Of a DNA stretch of 43,494 nt, positions 16,186-24,586 are shown piece by piece. The stretch comes from Eggerthella sinensis. Its GTDB lineage: Bacteria; Actinomycetota; Coriobacteriia; Coriobacteriales; Eggerthellaceae. Below the pieces are notes generated by a model that was not told the DNA's origin, searched no databases, and was given only the letters and a program-made list of their open reading frames with translations. The position numbers and the translations under genes were made by a program. The stretch is from NCBI RefSeq assembly GCF_003339815.1, contig NZ_PPTT01000033.1, positions 1 to 43,494 on the forward strand. Reading direction: 5' to 3'. Each line of letters opens with the position of its first letter. The first letter of the stretch is position 1.

Positions 16186-17664
16186 ATGGCACAGGCACAC
16201 AACCCTTCGCCCTTCGCCGTAGCGAGGGAACGCCTCGAGGGCCTTTCTTGGAAGAACTTCTTCGGCCTGCGCACCATCGGGTTCGCGTTTGCGCGTGGCT
16301 GGGTGTACCTCATGTTTCTGGGAGCCGCGGTCAGCTCGGTCACCTGGAATGGCGAACCCGTCACCGGCGCGGTGTTCACCTGGTCGACCATCGCCCTGTG
16401 CCTCACGCTCCTGGCAAGCGCGCTGCTGCATCGGCAGTTCGAAACGCTCATGGGACGGTGGTTCTTCCGCCTGCTCGGGCCCGTGCTCACCTCCATCGGC
16501 ACGCTGCTCATCGCGTCCGTCACGCTTCCTGGCGCGCCCCACCTCGCGCTCGGCATCGCGGGCGCACTCGCCACCGGCACAGGCTCGGGGCTCATCGATT
16601 TGGGATACGGCGAGCTCTACCGCAACACCGATCCGCAGAAGACGGCGTTCGAGGTGCCGTTCGCGTTCTTCATCGCAGCGGCGCTGTTACCGCTCGTGAT
16701 GGCGCTCCCCTCCGTCGCGGCGTGCATCGTGACGTCCCTCCTGCCGCTCGCATCGGGGTGGATTCTGTTCATCCATCTGCGGGCGTGGTCGCCGCGTATC
16801 ACGGCCCACGTTGAGCCGGTGGAGATGCATCTGGGGAAATTCGCCTGGAAAATCGGAGTGTGCGCCTGCCTCATCGGTCTTGCCGACGGCGTGGTGCGCG
16901 CCGTGTTCATGCTGGCGAACGACGCGTCCGCGGAGAGCTTCTATCGCTTCCCCATCGTCTGGGCGAGCCTGCTCACCATGGCCATCATCTACGGGTGCAT
17001 CCTGTTCTCCCGCGAGATCGGCCTGCGATCCGTGTACAAGTCGGTCATGCTGGTCATGGCCGTGTTCTTCATGCTGCTGCCCGTGTTCACCGGGCTGTCC
17101 GGCGTCGAGAGCACCATTGCGCTGGCCGGCTACGGCACGTTCAACGTACTCATCTGGGTGCTGCTGGCCGACATCTCGTTCAACTTCCGCTTCTCGTCCA
17201 TCATGGTGTTCGGCATCGGCTGGGGCATGATCACGCTGGGCGTGCTACTGGGCTCCCTGGCCGGTCAGGCCATCTGCCAGCTGGCGCCGTTCGCGCCGCA
17301 GACGCTGTCGCTCATCGCGCTGCTGGCCACGCTGGCCATTCTCGTCTCGTACATGTTCGTGTTCAAGGAGAGCGACCTCATCGCGCTGACGAAGGGCGAC
17401 GACGAAGCCGACAAGCCCAACGAACAGGGGCATCGCCGCCGGTTCCACGATCGCTGCCAGGAGGTTGCGGGCGAATTCGGCCTCTCGCCGAAGGAGACCG
17501 AGATCATGATCCTGTTCGCGAAGGGCCGCTCGAGCGCCCGCATCCAAGAGGAGCTCTACCTGTCGCGCGGCACCGTCACCACCCACCTGCGCCACATCTA
17601 CCAGAAGATGGCCGTGCACAGCAAACAAGAGTTCCTCGACGTCATCGAGGGACGTACCAGCTAA
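16186..17664 (+). CDS. Membrane-embedded LuxR-type regulator of operon 1
   Basis: A 492-residue protein with about 12 transmembrane segments (30-395) and a LuxR HTH at 431-492 (FGLSPKETEIMILFAKG, then SRGTVTTHLRHIYQKMAV). The frame is open upstream to 15625, but the ATG at 16186 is chosen: it has GGGGGGATTTGAG before it, sits after a -10 (TATAGT, 16143-16148), and the protein then begins like its paralogues. It is divergent from A1 and therefore the likely regulator of operon 1. The membrane domain presumably senses a small molecule, with the HTH reaching DNA from the membrane. Its stop is 5 bases from element a copy 2. Confidence 0.9.
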   Translation: MAQAHNPSPFAVARERLEGLSWKNFFGLRTIGFAFARGWVYLMFLGAAVSSVTWNGEPVTGAVFTWSTIALCLTLLASALLHRQFETLMGRWFFRLLGPVLTSIGTLLIASVTLPGAPHLALGIAGALATGTGSGLIDLGYGELYRNTDPQKTAFEVPFAFFIAAALLPLVMALPSVAACIVTSLLPLASGWILFIHLRAWSPRITAHVEPVEMHLGKFAWKIGVCACLIGLADGVVRAVFMLANDASAESFYRFPIVWASLLTMAIIYGCILFSREIGLRSVYKSVMLVMAVFFMLLPVFTGLSGVESTIALAGYGTFNVLIWVLLADISFNFRFSSIMVFGIGWGMITLGVLLGSLAGQAICQLAPFAPQTLSLIALLATLAILVSYMFVFKESDLIALTKGDDEADKPNEQGHRRRFHDRCQEVAGEFGLSPKETEIMILFAKGRSSARIQEELYLSRGTVTTHLRHIYQKMAVHSKQEFLDVIEGRTS

Positions 17665-17669
17665 CCCCA

Positions 17670-17739
17670 AAGCCCCCCGTGGAGGCGATTCGTCGTTTGC
17701 AAGGGGGTAAGGGAAACGAATCGCGTCCACGGGAAGCTT
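17670..17739. repeat. Element a, copy 2
   Basis: Inner helix GCGATTCGT/ACGAATCGC (17685-17693 with 17716-17724), a one-base mismatch, an 8-bp helix (17676-17683 with 17726-17733) and an outer AAGC/GCTT pair. The loop again holds CGTTTGCAAGGGGG. It lies between the stops of the convergent LuxR and C2 genes. Confidence 0.75.
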
Positions 17740-17778
17740 CGGGAAGACCGCCCTCCACAGTGGCAACACGGCCCCCAG

Positions 17779-18042
17779 TTGTGCCCGCGGAGGATCTTGC
17801 GGGATGGGAGCGCTTGCGCGGGGCGGGGCGCCCCCCCAATTGCGCCCGCAGGGGGTCTTGCGGAATGGGAGGGAGTCCGCGGGCGCTATGGTGGAGCCGG
17901 GGCTCCCCTCTTTGCGCCCGCGGGGGGTCTTGCGGGATGGAAGCGCATGCGCGGGCGCAGGGGGTAGGGTGAGGCTCTCCCCCCCAATTGCGCCCGCAGG
18001 GGGTCTTGCGGGATGGGAGGGGCTCCGCGGGCGCAATTGGGG
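17779..18042. repeat. Element b array, four copies
   Basis: This fills most of the 385-base gap between LuxR and C2; no gene is present. Left arms resembling TTGCGCCCGC begin at 17779, 17840, 17912 and 17988 (spacings 61, 72 and 76). Right arms GCGGGCGC lie at 17879-17886, 17951-17958 and 18027-18034; the first copy is degenerate. The last copy (17982-18042) has a perfect 16-bp stem and is identical to the copy after C1. Confidence 0.75.
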
Positions 18043-18967
18043 AGGCCGCCTAGTAGAACATGAAGACGCTCAGACCCAGGTTGTAGAAGACCACTCGCAG
18101 GCAGACGGCCCCGATCAAGGCGGCGGCCAGGGCCAGGGTTCCCCAGAGCTTCCAGTTGCCGGACTTGCGGCCGAGGAAGCAGGCGACGAGCGGGACGAGG
18201 GCGCCCACGAGGACCGCGCCCGCCCACAAAAGCGGGGCCTGGCCGGCCACCGTCGCGGCGGCGTCGGCCATGGCCTTCGTGGGGTGCGTCGGGTCGAAGT
18301 AGTAGCCGACGGTCGCGAAGGAGCCCGCGGAGAGCTGGAGGAAGGCGGCGAAGGAGGCGGCGGTCGCGGCGTTGACGAGCGCGCCGACCAGCGGGATCAA
18401 ACCTGCAGGACCCTCAACATCGGCTGCGCGCATGGCAGGTTGCTCCCCGGGGTCGCCTGCAGCCATGGTTGAGAAGGCGGACGCGAGGAGTTGGTACGTC
18501 ACGGGTCCCAGGACGCAGGCCTCGCCGAGGACCGCCAGGATCCAGAGCACGCTGTCCCACGCCGGGCGGGCGGCCATGGTGTAGCTGTGCGCCATGACGG
18601 CCACGAGCACGACGGACATCGCGAGCGACAGCGCGGCCAGCCACTTCGGCACGCCGCTCCCCTTCCGCAGGAACACGAAGTACACGACCATCAGGGCCAC
18701 GACCACCACGATCGCGATCAGCTCCTGGGTGATGCCGCTCGTAATATGTCCGAAGCCGTTGAAGATGCGCTCCCAGTGCTCCAAATGGAAGAACACCGCG
18801 ATCCCGCCGACGGCCAGCAAAACGGCGGACGCCACCAGCGAGGCCATCTGCCCGCGCCCGCCGTCACCGCGCAGCGCCGCGAGCGCCTGCGCCCCGAACA
18901 ACCCCGCGCTCCACGCCACCAGCGTAGTGAAAATGATGAGAGGCCATTGGAGTTCCATTATTCCTCC
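17979..18967. repeat. Duplicated tract, copy 2 (C gene plus element b)
   Basis: Partner of 11120-12108 in direct orientation, offset about 6.86 kb. Identity is broken only by four silent changes near the 3' end of the C gene. Confidence 0.85.
18050..18958 (-). CDS. DmsC-like membrane anchor, operon 2 (C2)
   Basis: A 302-residue, eight-helix anchor whose protein sequence is identical to C1. It should bind menaquinol and hold B2-A2 at the membrane. The start is ATG at 18958, overlapping the B2 stop as TAATG. Four silent differences from C1, all in the last 25 codons, show the copies are separate and only slightly diverged, while A1/A2 and B1/B2 are clearly distinct proteins. C1, not C2, shares the sequence of C3 at these sites (GCGCCGATCAGCGC), which hints at mosaic exchange among C genes. 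The same anchor must therefore accept two different B subunits. Confidence 0.92.
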   Translation of the reverse strand: MELQWPLIIFTTLVAWSAGLFGAQALAALRGDGGRGQMASLVASAVLLAVGGIAVFFHLEHWERIFNGFGHITSGITQELIAIVVVVALMVVYFVFLRKGSGVPKWLAALSLAMSVVLVAVMAHSYTMAARPAWDSVLWILAVLGEACVLGPVTYQLLASAFSTMAAGDPGEQPAMRAADVEGPAGLIPLVGALVNAATAASFAAFLQLSAGSFATVGYYFDPTHPTKAMADAAATVAGQAPLLWAGAVLVGALVPLVACFLGRKSGNWKLWGTLALAAALIGAVCLRVVFYNLGLSVFMFY

Positions 18968-19641
18968 CCTCCTTGCCACGTCTCGTTTCGCAAGACATAC
19001 ACGAACGACGGCTTGTTTCCCACGTCGGGCAGATGATGCAGTTCGCTTTCGCCGAAAGGCTTGACCGGGAACGAACCGTCTTCGCCGATGCAATCGCCAA
19101 GCACCAGGCGAAACGCCGCCTGCGCGTCGTACGACGGATCGGTGGTATCGCATCCGCACGTCACAAAACTCTCGACGCCCTGCTCAAGATCGCCGAACCA
19201 GCGCGCACGCGCGCCGCACTGCGCCACGCACTGCGGCAGCTCGCCCTGCGCGATCTTCTGCTCGCACAGCGTGCACTTCTCCACCACGCGCTCCTCCTCG
19301 TTCAAATACCGCACGCTGTAGGGGCAGGCCATCGCGCAGAACTGGCAGCCGATGCACTTCGACTTGTCAATCTGCACGGTGCCGTCCTCCAACTTGTGGG
19401 AGGCTTCGGTTGGGCACACCTTCACGCACTCGGGGTCCTCGCAATGCTGACACTGCACCGTGAGAAAGTACGTGTACACATCGGGCCATTGCCCTCCCTC
19501 AACGCGCGGATTCGGCCCCACGCGCAGCACCTTGTTCCAGTACGAACCCACGGGAACGTTATTGATCACCTTGCAGCTGATCGAGCAAGCAAGACACCCA
19601 ACACACTTGTTCAGATCCGTCAAAATCGAATACTGCGTCAT
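18958..19641 (-). CDS. Four-cluster Fe-S electron-transfer subunit, operon 2 (B2)
   Basis: A 227-residue DmsB-type subunit with the four cluster motifs CVGCLACSISC, CQHCEDPECVKVCP, CIGCQFCAMACP and CTLCEQ followed by CVAQC. The N-terminal half is close to B1, whereas the tail after about residue 150 is longer and contains an unusual CGCDTTDP segment, presumably the A2-specific contact. PTEAS replaces the PTGAS seen after the second cluster in the other three B proteins. Three bases separate it from A2, and its stop overlaps the C2 start. Confidence 0.92.
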   Translation of the reverse strand: MTQYSILTDLNKCVGCLACSISCKVINNVPVGSYWNKVLRVGPNPRVEGGQWPDVYTYFLTVQCQHCEDPECVKVCPTEASHKLEDGTVQIDKSKCIGCQFCAMACPYSVRYLNEEERVVEKCTLCEQKIAQGELPQCVAQCGARARWFGDLEQGVESFVTCGCDTTDPSYDAQAAFRLVLGDCIGEDGSFPVKPFGESELHHLPDVGNKPSFVYVLRNETWQGGEE

Positions 19642-19644
19642 GAT

Positions 19645-22548
19645 CTATTCCCTCCCTTCATACAGCGGCATCCAGCTCTTCAGGCGCTCGTCATCGCAGG
19701 TGTGGATGATGGGAGTGCCATCGTCGCCGCAGGGCACCGGGTTGCCGAACGGCGAGTTCTCCGGCGTGGCCTTGTACACCTTCACGCCATAAGCACGCAG
19801 GTTGGACGAGCCGATGATGCGATCCTGAGCGTGGCGATCGATCAGGCAATTCACGCCAGACAGCTTGAAGCCGTGATCGGGCTGGTCCAGCTCGGGATAC
19901 CACCACTGATGCTCGGCGTTCACCACGCCGGGAGCAATGCCGTAATACAGATCGACCACTTCGCGAATCTTGTGCTGGTCAGTTTCGATCCACACCCAAT
20001 CGCCCTGTTCCAAGCCCAAGCGCTCGGCATCGACGGGGTTCATCTCCAAGCGCGGCACCGGCCACAGCTCGCGGCACCACGGCAGCTGACGATGCTCGGA
20101 ATGGAAATAGGTTCCCTGGCGACGGCCCGTGGTCATCAAGAACGAGTTGTCGTCCTCGAACAAACCGGGGTCGGCAACCGGACCATGAGGGGCCTCGACG
20201 AACTTCGGAAACTCCTCGCCCTGTCCCGGCAGCCACGATTCGAGCACGGTCGACCATATTTCCTGCTTGTGCGTTGTGGTGTTCCACCCCTGATGAGGGT
20301 TGGGAGTTGGGGGGAAATCTCCGTTGATGGCGCCGTTTCCCAGCTGATAGCGTCGATACGTACCCCACGCTTCCGGCTTCTCCTTCTTGGAGTCGAACCA
20401 GCCCTTCTCCTGGAATTCCTTCTTGTACTCTTCCCATTCGGTGATCCGGAAGCCCTTGAGTGCGATGTTGTTGCACGCGCGCACCGCTTCGTCGCCTTCG
20501 AGCCACGCCGCCCCGTGAACCGCTTCGTCGAAATACGGAACGCCCGCCGCCTGGAACAACCCTACGATGATCTCAAGATCGTTTTTCGCCTCGCCGGGAG
20601 GATCGACGGCCTTCACCGTTGCGCCGAATGCGCCGGAAGAACCCTGCGACTTGCGAATGCAATCGAGCTCCATCCAGTGCGCAGCCGGCATCACGATGTC
20701 CGCCACCATGTCCACGCACGGCGTATGCCACAAGTCGATGGAGCACCAGAATTCCAGCTTGCACAGCTGCTCGGACGCAAACAGGGAGTTCGACTGATTC
20801 ATGAAGTCTCCGGTCTGCCCGATGCCGCAGGTGACGTTGTACGGCTCTCCACTCTCGATGGCGTCGTACACGCTGGTTGCATCGGCCCAGCTGGGGTTGC
20901 AGTCGGAACCGATCATGGGGAATCGTTCCTTGCCGAGAATCTTGTCAAGCGTGTACGCCGTGGTCTTGCCGGAATCCGGGACGCACATGGCAAGGTCGTA
21001 CACCGGCCATCCCGGCGTGGACCCGCGCATGCCTCCGGGCACGTCCATATTGCCGGTGATCCCCGCCAAAAGATCGCAGGCGCGATTGTTCTGCGTGGCA
21101 TTGCACGCATGCTCGCCCGCCAGCATGTACTGGATGCCGCCGTTGCCGTAACCGGTTGAGGGGTCGACGCGCGTGGCGTACGTGATGGCCGCCTTGCGCA
21201 GCGTGTCGGCAGACACGCCGGACACTTCTTCCACGATCTCGGGAGTATAGTCCTGCAAGAATTCCCTATAGCGCTCCCAGACGGTACGCACATGCACCGT
21301 CGTCCCGTCTTTTAACTCCACTTCGCGACCGCCCGCCTCCGTCGCGAGCGCCGGATAGAGGCCGTCGGGAAACGGGGTGTAGTCAAGCACGAAACCCTGG
21401 GCCTGTCCGGTCATATCCAGACCGAACTGATGCGCCTCTTTTCCGGCCGTCGCAGGCGCCCAGTCCTCCCCTTCCCAACCGGGGTTGTCGCCGCCGGCAT
21501 CGTACCAGCTCAACTCACCCGTCAGCTCGTTCAGAACCATGAAGCGCGTGTCGGAGCCGTCTTCTTTCAAGTCGCTCTCTTTCAGAAGGCGCGTGTTGAT
21601 GGACTTCGACTGGGCGCTCGAGCTCGACGGGGTCGGGCTGAAGGAATCTTCCTCCACGACGAGCATGGGGGCGTTCATCCATTTGCGCACGTACAGATCA
21701 TCGTACAGGTCGTTCTCGATGATGATGTTCGCCCAGCAATTCGCCACGGCACCATCGGTGCCGGGACGCAGGTTCACCCAGATATCGGCCTCCTTGCCCA
21801 AGTTCGTCTGGCGCGGATCAACGAGAATATGGCAGTCGGCGCGCGTGGCGACGTCCACCGTCGTGCGGCAGCTATCGTCGTAGTTGGACAACTCGGACGC
21901 GCCGCCCCACTGCACGAACACGCGAGGATGACCCACCACCTCCATCCAACTGTAGGCGTTCGAGTCGTTCAGCTTGGTCGCATAGAAGCGCGGACCCTTG
22001 CATATCTCGTTCGCCTGGATGCCGTTCGGCGAGCCGAAGCACTGCTTCAACGCGCCGTAGGGGCCCATTGCCCAAATTCGCGACGTGCCGCCCATGAAGA
22101 TGCACGTTTCGTTGCCGTACTTTTTCTGGAGCTCGTGGATGGCATCGACCGTGGTCTTATACGCCTCGTCCCAGCTGATGCGCTGCCATTCGGGAGCTTG
22201 GCCCTTCGGCGTCGTGCGCTTCAGCGGATACATGAGCCGGTCGGGATGGTAGGCCGCCTGCAGCGACGCCTGTCCTTTGGCGCAGTGGTTGCCCGCCGAC
22301 TGGAAGGCGCTTTCGTCACCTTCCGACTTGATGACGCGACCGTCTTTGACGGTAATCCACACGCCGCATTCCATTTTGCCGCAACCGCGGCAACATGATC
22401 GGATGTGCTTCACCTCTCCCGAGCCCGTCGACGATGCCCCCTCCTGCTCAGCAAGCGCCTGTCCGCCGATTCCGGCCACGCCCGCTGCCGCAATCGTCAC
22501 GGCCGACGCCTTCGCAAAAGCGCGGCGCGTCATGAACAACGTTCCCAT
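19645..22548 (-). CDS. Tat-exported molybdopterin oxidoreductase, operon 2 (A2)
   Basis: A 967-residue DMSO reductase-superfamily catalytic subunit. MTRRAFAKAS (6-15) is the Tat signal. Fe-S ligands are Cys53/56/61/89. GTSRIWAMGPYG (154-165) and EICKGPR (181-187, Cys183 the likely Mo ligand) are followed by the C-terminal TTGRRQGTYFHSEHRQLPWCRELWP and LGLEQGDWVWIE. The ATG at 22548 is chosen: AGAGGAGGAGGA precedes it and the Tat signal starts there, while the open frame to 22710 runs through the promoter. It is about 80-130 residues shorter than A1 and A3, mainly in middle insertions. The divergent LuxR gene at 22812 is its likely regulator. Substrate unknown. Confidence 0.92.
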   Translation of the reverse strand: MGTLFMTRRAFAKASAVTIAAAGVAGIGGQALAEQEGASSTGSGEVKHIRSCCRGCGKMECGVWITVKDGRVIKSEGDESAFQSAGNHCAKGQASLQAAYHPDRLMYPLKRTTPKGQAPEWQRISWDEAYKTTVDAIHELQKKYGNETCIFMGGTSRIWAMGPYGALKQCFGSPNGIQANEICKGPRFYATKLNDSNAYSWMEVVGHPRVFVQWGGASELSNYDDSCRTTVDVATRADCHILVDPRQTNLGKEADIWVNLRPGTDGAVANCWANIIIENDLYDDLYVRKWMNAPMLVVEEDSFSPTPSSSSAQSKSINTRLLKESDLKEDGSDTRFMVLNELTGELSWYDAGGDNPGWEGEDWAPATAGKEAHQFGLDMTGQAQGFVLDYTPFPDGLYPALATEAGGREVELKDGTTVHVRTVWERYREFLQDYTPEIVEEVSGVSADTLRKAAITYATRVDPSTGYGNGGIQYMLAGEHACNATQNNRACDLLAGITGNMDVPGGMRGSTPGWPVYDLAMCVPDSGKTTAYTLDKILGKERFPMIGSDCNPSWADATSVYDAIESGEPYNVTCGIGQTGDFMNQSNSLFASEQLCKLEFWCSIDLWHTPCVDMVADIVMPAAHWMELDCIRKSQGSSGAFGATVKAVDPPGEAKNDLEIIVGLFQAAGVPYFDEAVHGAAWLEGDEAVRACNNIALKGFRITEWEEYKKEFQEKGWFDSKKEKPEAWGTYRRYQLGNGAINGDFPPTPNPHQGWNTTTHKQEIWSTVLESWLPGQGEEFPKFVEAPHGPVADPGLFEDDNSFLMTTGRRQGTYFHSEHRQLPWCRELWPVPRLEMNPVDAERLGLEQGDWVWIETDQHKIREVVDLYYGIAPGVVNAEHQWWYPELDQPDHGFKLSGVNCLIDRHAQDRIIGSSNLRAYGVKVYKATPENSPFGNPVPCGDDGTPIIHTCDDERLKSWMPLYEGRE

Positions 22549-22811
22549 TCCTCCTCCTCTCGTCATCATGCAAACACAGCCCGAGCTTAGCCAGCAGACA
22601 CCGAAGCAGGATCGTCTTGAAAGCCCGTTTTTGGAGCGCACCGCATCGTGCTCATCGCACGATGCCCATTGACCAGGTGATATGAAAAATGGAATCACCA
22701 ATAATCGCACGATGAATTGGAATTGCCGAAGCGTCCCGAACGGCAGGGCGGTACAATGGAAGAAGAAAAGCGGACGACGAGCCGCACGAGCAGAAGCGCA
22801 GGGGTACGCTT
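22549..22811. promoter_or_regulatory. Divergent control region, A2/LuxR
   Basis: No gene. ATCGCACGATG is directly repeated at 22654-22664 and 22704-22714 (50 bases apart). The first copy is also the right half of an inverted repeat, GCATCGTG (22643-22650) with CACGATGC (22658-22665). A -10, TACAAT, lies at 22752-22757, 54 bases before the LuxR start. Confidence 0.6.
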
Positions 22812-24311
22812 ATGCAAAGCACGCACAATCACGCACGTTCCCTCACCGCCACGCTGCCCACGACGGCCGAACTTGCCATCGGAACCGCATTGGGCTGCAA
22901 CATGGCATGGGTGTCCATGAGCTTCAAAAGCATGGGATTTTACGCCAGCTACGGACACGGGGAATCCTTGCTCGATGCCATCTACTTGGTATCGATCGTC
23001 ACCGTAGCGCTCACGCTGCTGCTCGCGGGTGCGTTCGATCGCGCGACGGGCATGCTGCTCGAACGCAGGGGGACGACGTTCGCGCTGCCGCTTGGCGTTG
23101 CGACATCCACGCTCATCATGCCGCTTGCCGGGCTCGAGGGTGCCGCGGGCGAGGTTGCGCTATTCGTCGCCGGCGCTCTTTCCGGCCTGTTCTCCGGCCT
23201 GTTCCTGTTCAAGTTCGGCATGGTCTTCAGCCTCATGACCATGCGAAGCACCGTCATCGGCGCCGCCTCGGGAAGCATCGTTTCCGCTCTGCTGTTCGCG
23301 TTGTTCCTGCTCTTCTCGCCCTTCGAGGCCTGCGTGTTCGCGGCGAGCATGCCGCTTGTCGCGTCCGTGCTGCTTGAATTCGGGAAGAAGGGCATCCCCT
23401 TCGCCGTTCAAGAGTCGCCTTGTTCGCTGCTCGATCAGCATGCCTTGGACGACGCGCAGGAGCAGAGCGAATGGAAGCAGCTGGTAGCGAAGCTTGCGGC
23501 TTGCTCGCTGCTGGTCGGCTTCGCCAACGAAGCGGCCCGCACGCTCTACGTACAGATGGGCATCGCGAACACCGACGGCACCGCCTACGCCCTCGCCCAG
23601 TCGTTTGCGGCGTTTGGCGTGACCGTGGGCATCATCGTCATCGCGCTGGGCCTGCTCAGCTCCAAAACCGAGCGCATGGCCAAGAATTGCTACCATGCGC
23701 TGGTTTTGCTGTTGGTGGGCGGTGTCCTGCTGCTCCCTCTGCCCCTCGTCTACCCGAGCGTGAGCGTGCACCTGCCTCATGCGGTGAACGCGGCGTCCTA
23801 CACGTGCTTCGGCATGTTCATGTGGGTGATCATCACCGCCGTGTGCGGCAGGTACCAGCAAGCGCGAGTGCGGACGTTCGGGTTCGTGCGAGCAGCCTGG
23901 GCCATCGGACCGCTTCTCGGCATGCTGCTGGGACGTTACATCCTTCACGTGGCAGGCCTCTCGATCGAATCGGCCTACCCCGTCATGCTGGCCTCGACCT
24001 TGATCCTTTTGCTGGTAAGCGGGTTGATCTTCTCGGAATCCGATCTGATCAGGGCAATGGATATCATTCCGCTCGCGCGCAAGCAGCGTTTTCGCACGCA
24101 GTGCCTCAAGGTGATTGAGAAGCACGGCCTCTCCGAGCGCGAGGGCGAGATCATGATCATGTTCGCGAAGGGACGCAACCTCCCGTACGTGCAGGAGCAC
24201 CTGTATCTGTCGAAGAGCACAGTATCCACCCATCGCCAGCATATTTACCAGAAGCTGGATATTCACACACAGCAGGAGCTCATGGATTTAGTGGAAGCCG
24301 AGAAAGCGTAG
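22812..24311 (+). CDS. Membrane-embedded LuxR-type regulator of operon 2
   Basis: A 499-residue protein with about 12 hydrophobic segments (15-410) and a LuxR HTH at 438-499 (HGLSEREGEIMIMFAKG, then SKSTVSTHRQHIYQKLDI). CAGGGG precedes the ATG, and TACAAT (22752-22757) is the probable -10. It is divergent from A2, so operon 2 is the likely target. The C-terminal Leu-Asp-Ile-His-Thr-Gln-Gln-Glu-Leu-Met segment is shared exactly with the operon 3 regulator, so these two are closer to each other than to the operon 1 regulator. Its stop lies 9 bases from element a copy 3. Confidence 0.9.
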   Translation: MQSTHNHARSLTATLPTTAELAIGTALGCNMAWVSMSFKSMGFYASYGHGESLLDAIYLVSIVTVALTLLLAGAFDRATGMLLERRGTTFALPLGVATSTLIMPLAGLEGAAGEVALFVAGALSGLFSGLFLFKFGMVFSLMTMRSTVIGAASGSIVSALLFALFLLFSPFEACVFAASMPLVASVLLEFGKKGIPFAVQESPCSLLDQHALDDAQEQSEWKQLVAKLAACSLLVGFANEAARTLYVQMGIANTDGTAYALAQSFAAFGVTVGIIVIALGLLSSKTERMAKNCYHALVLLLVGGVLLLPLPLVYPSVSVHLPHAVNAASYTCFGMFMWVIITAVCGRYQQARVRTFGFVRAAWAIGPLLGMLLGRYILHVAGLSIESAYPVMLASTLILLLVSGLIFSESDLIRAMDIIPLARKQRFRTQCLKVIEKHGLSEREGEIMIMFAKGRNLPYVQEHLYLSKSTVSTHRQHIYQKLDIHTQQELMDLVEAEKA

Positions 24312-24320
24312 TTCTCGAAA

Positions 24321-24398
24321 GGCAAGCCCTTTCCGGAGGCGGTTCGTCCGTTTGCAAGGGGGTTGGGGAGGACGGACCGCGCCCGAAAAGAGCTTGCC
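24321..24398. repeat. Element a, copy 3
   Basis: Outer GGCAAGC/GCTTGCC helix (24321-24327 with 24392-24398) and inner GCGGTTCGTCC (24339-24349) pairing with 24370-24380 through one G-U. Relative to copy 1 an A-T pair in the inner helix has become G-C on both sides. The loop keeps CGTTTGCAAGGGGGTTGGGG. Confidence 0.78.
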
Positions 24399-24435
24399 GG
24401 GAAAGTGATGCTTGTGGGGCCCCGCCCCCCCCCAA

Positions 24436-24559
24436 TTGCGCCCGCAGGGGGTCTTGCGGAATGAGAGGGATTCCGCGGGCGCAGGAAGTAGGCGGGGCTC
24501 CCCCCCCCAATTGCGCCCGCGGGGGGTCTTGCGGAATGGGAGGGGTTCCGCGGGCGCAA
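24436..24559. repeat. Element b, two copies after C3
   Basis: Copy one pairs 24437-24445 with 24475-24483; its loop also contains an inner hairpin, GCGGAAT/ATTCCGC. Copy two pairs 24511-24520 with 24550-24559. Both lie between the LuxR and C3 stops; nothing else is seen in this gap apart from element a. Confidence 0.72.
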
Positions 24560-24586
24560 GGTGGGGAGTAGGGGGCGGAAGGCCAC

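Noticed and set aside
17779-18042. Clustered repeats as a CRISPR array
   Set aside because: The units are palindromic and degenerate, with unequal spacing and no unique spacers of constant length; no cas gene is present.
11120-18967. The duplicated C tract as an insertion sequence
   Set aside because: It contains only an anchor gene and a hairpin. There is no transposase, terminal inverted repeat or target duplication, and the ends fall at gene boundaries.
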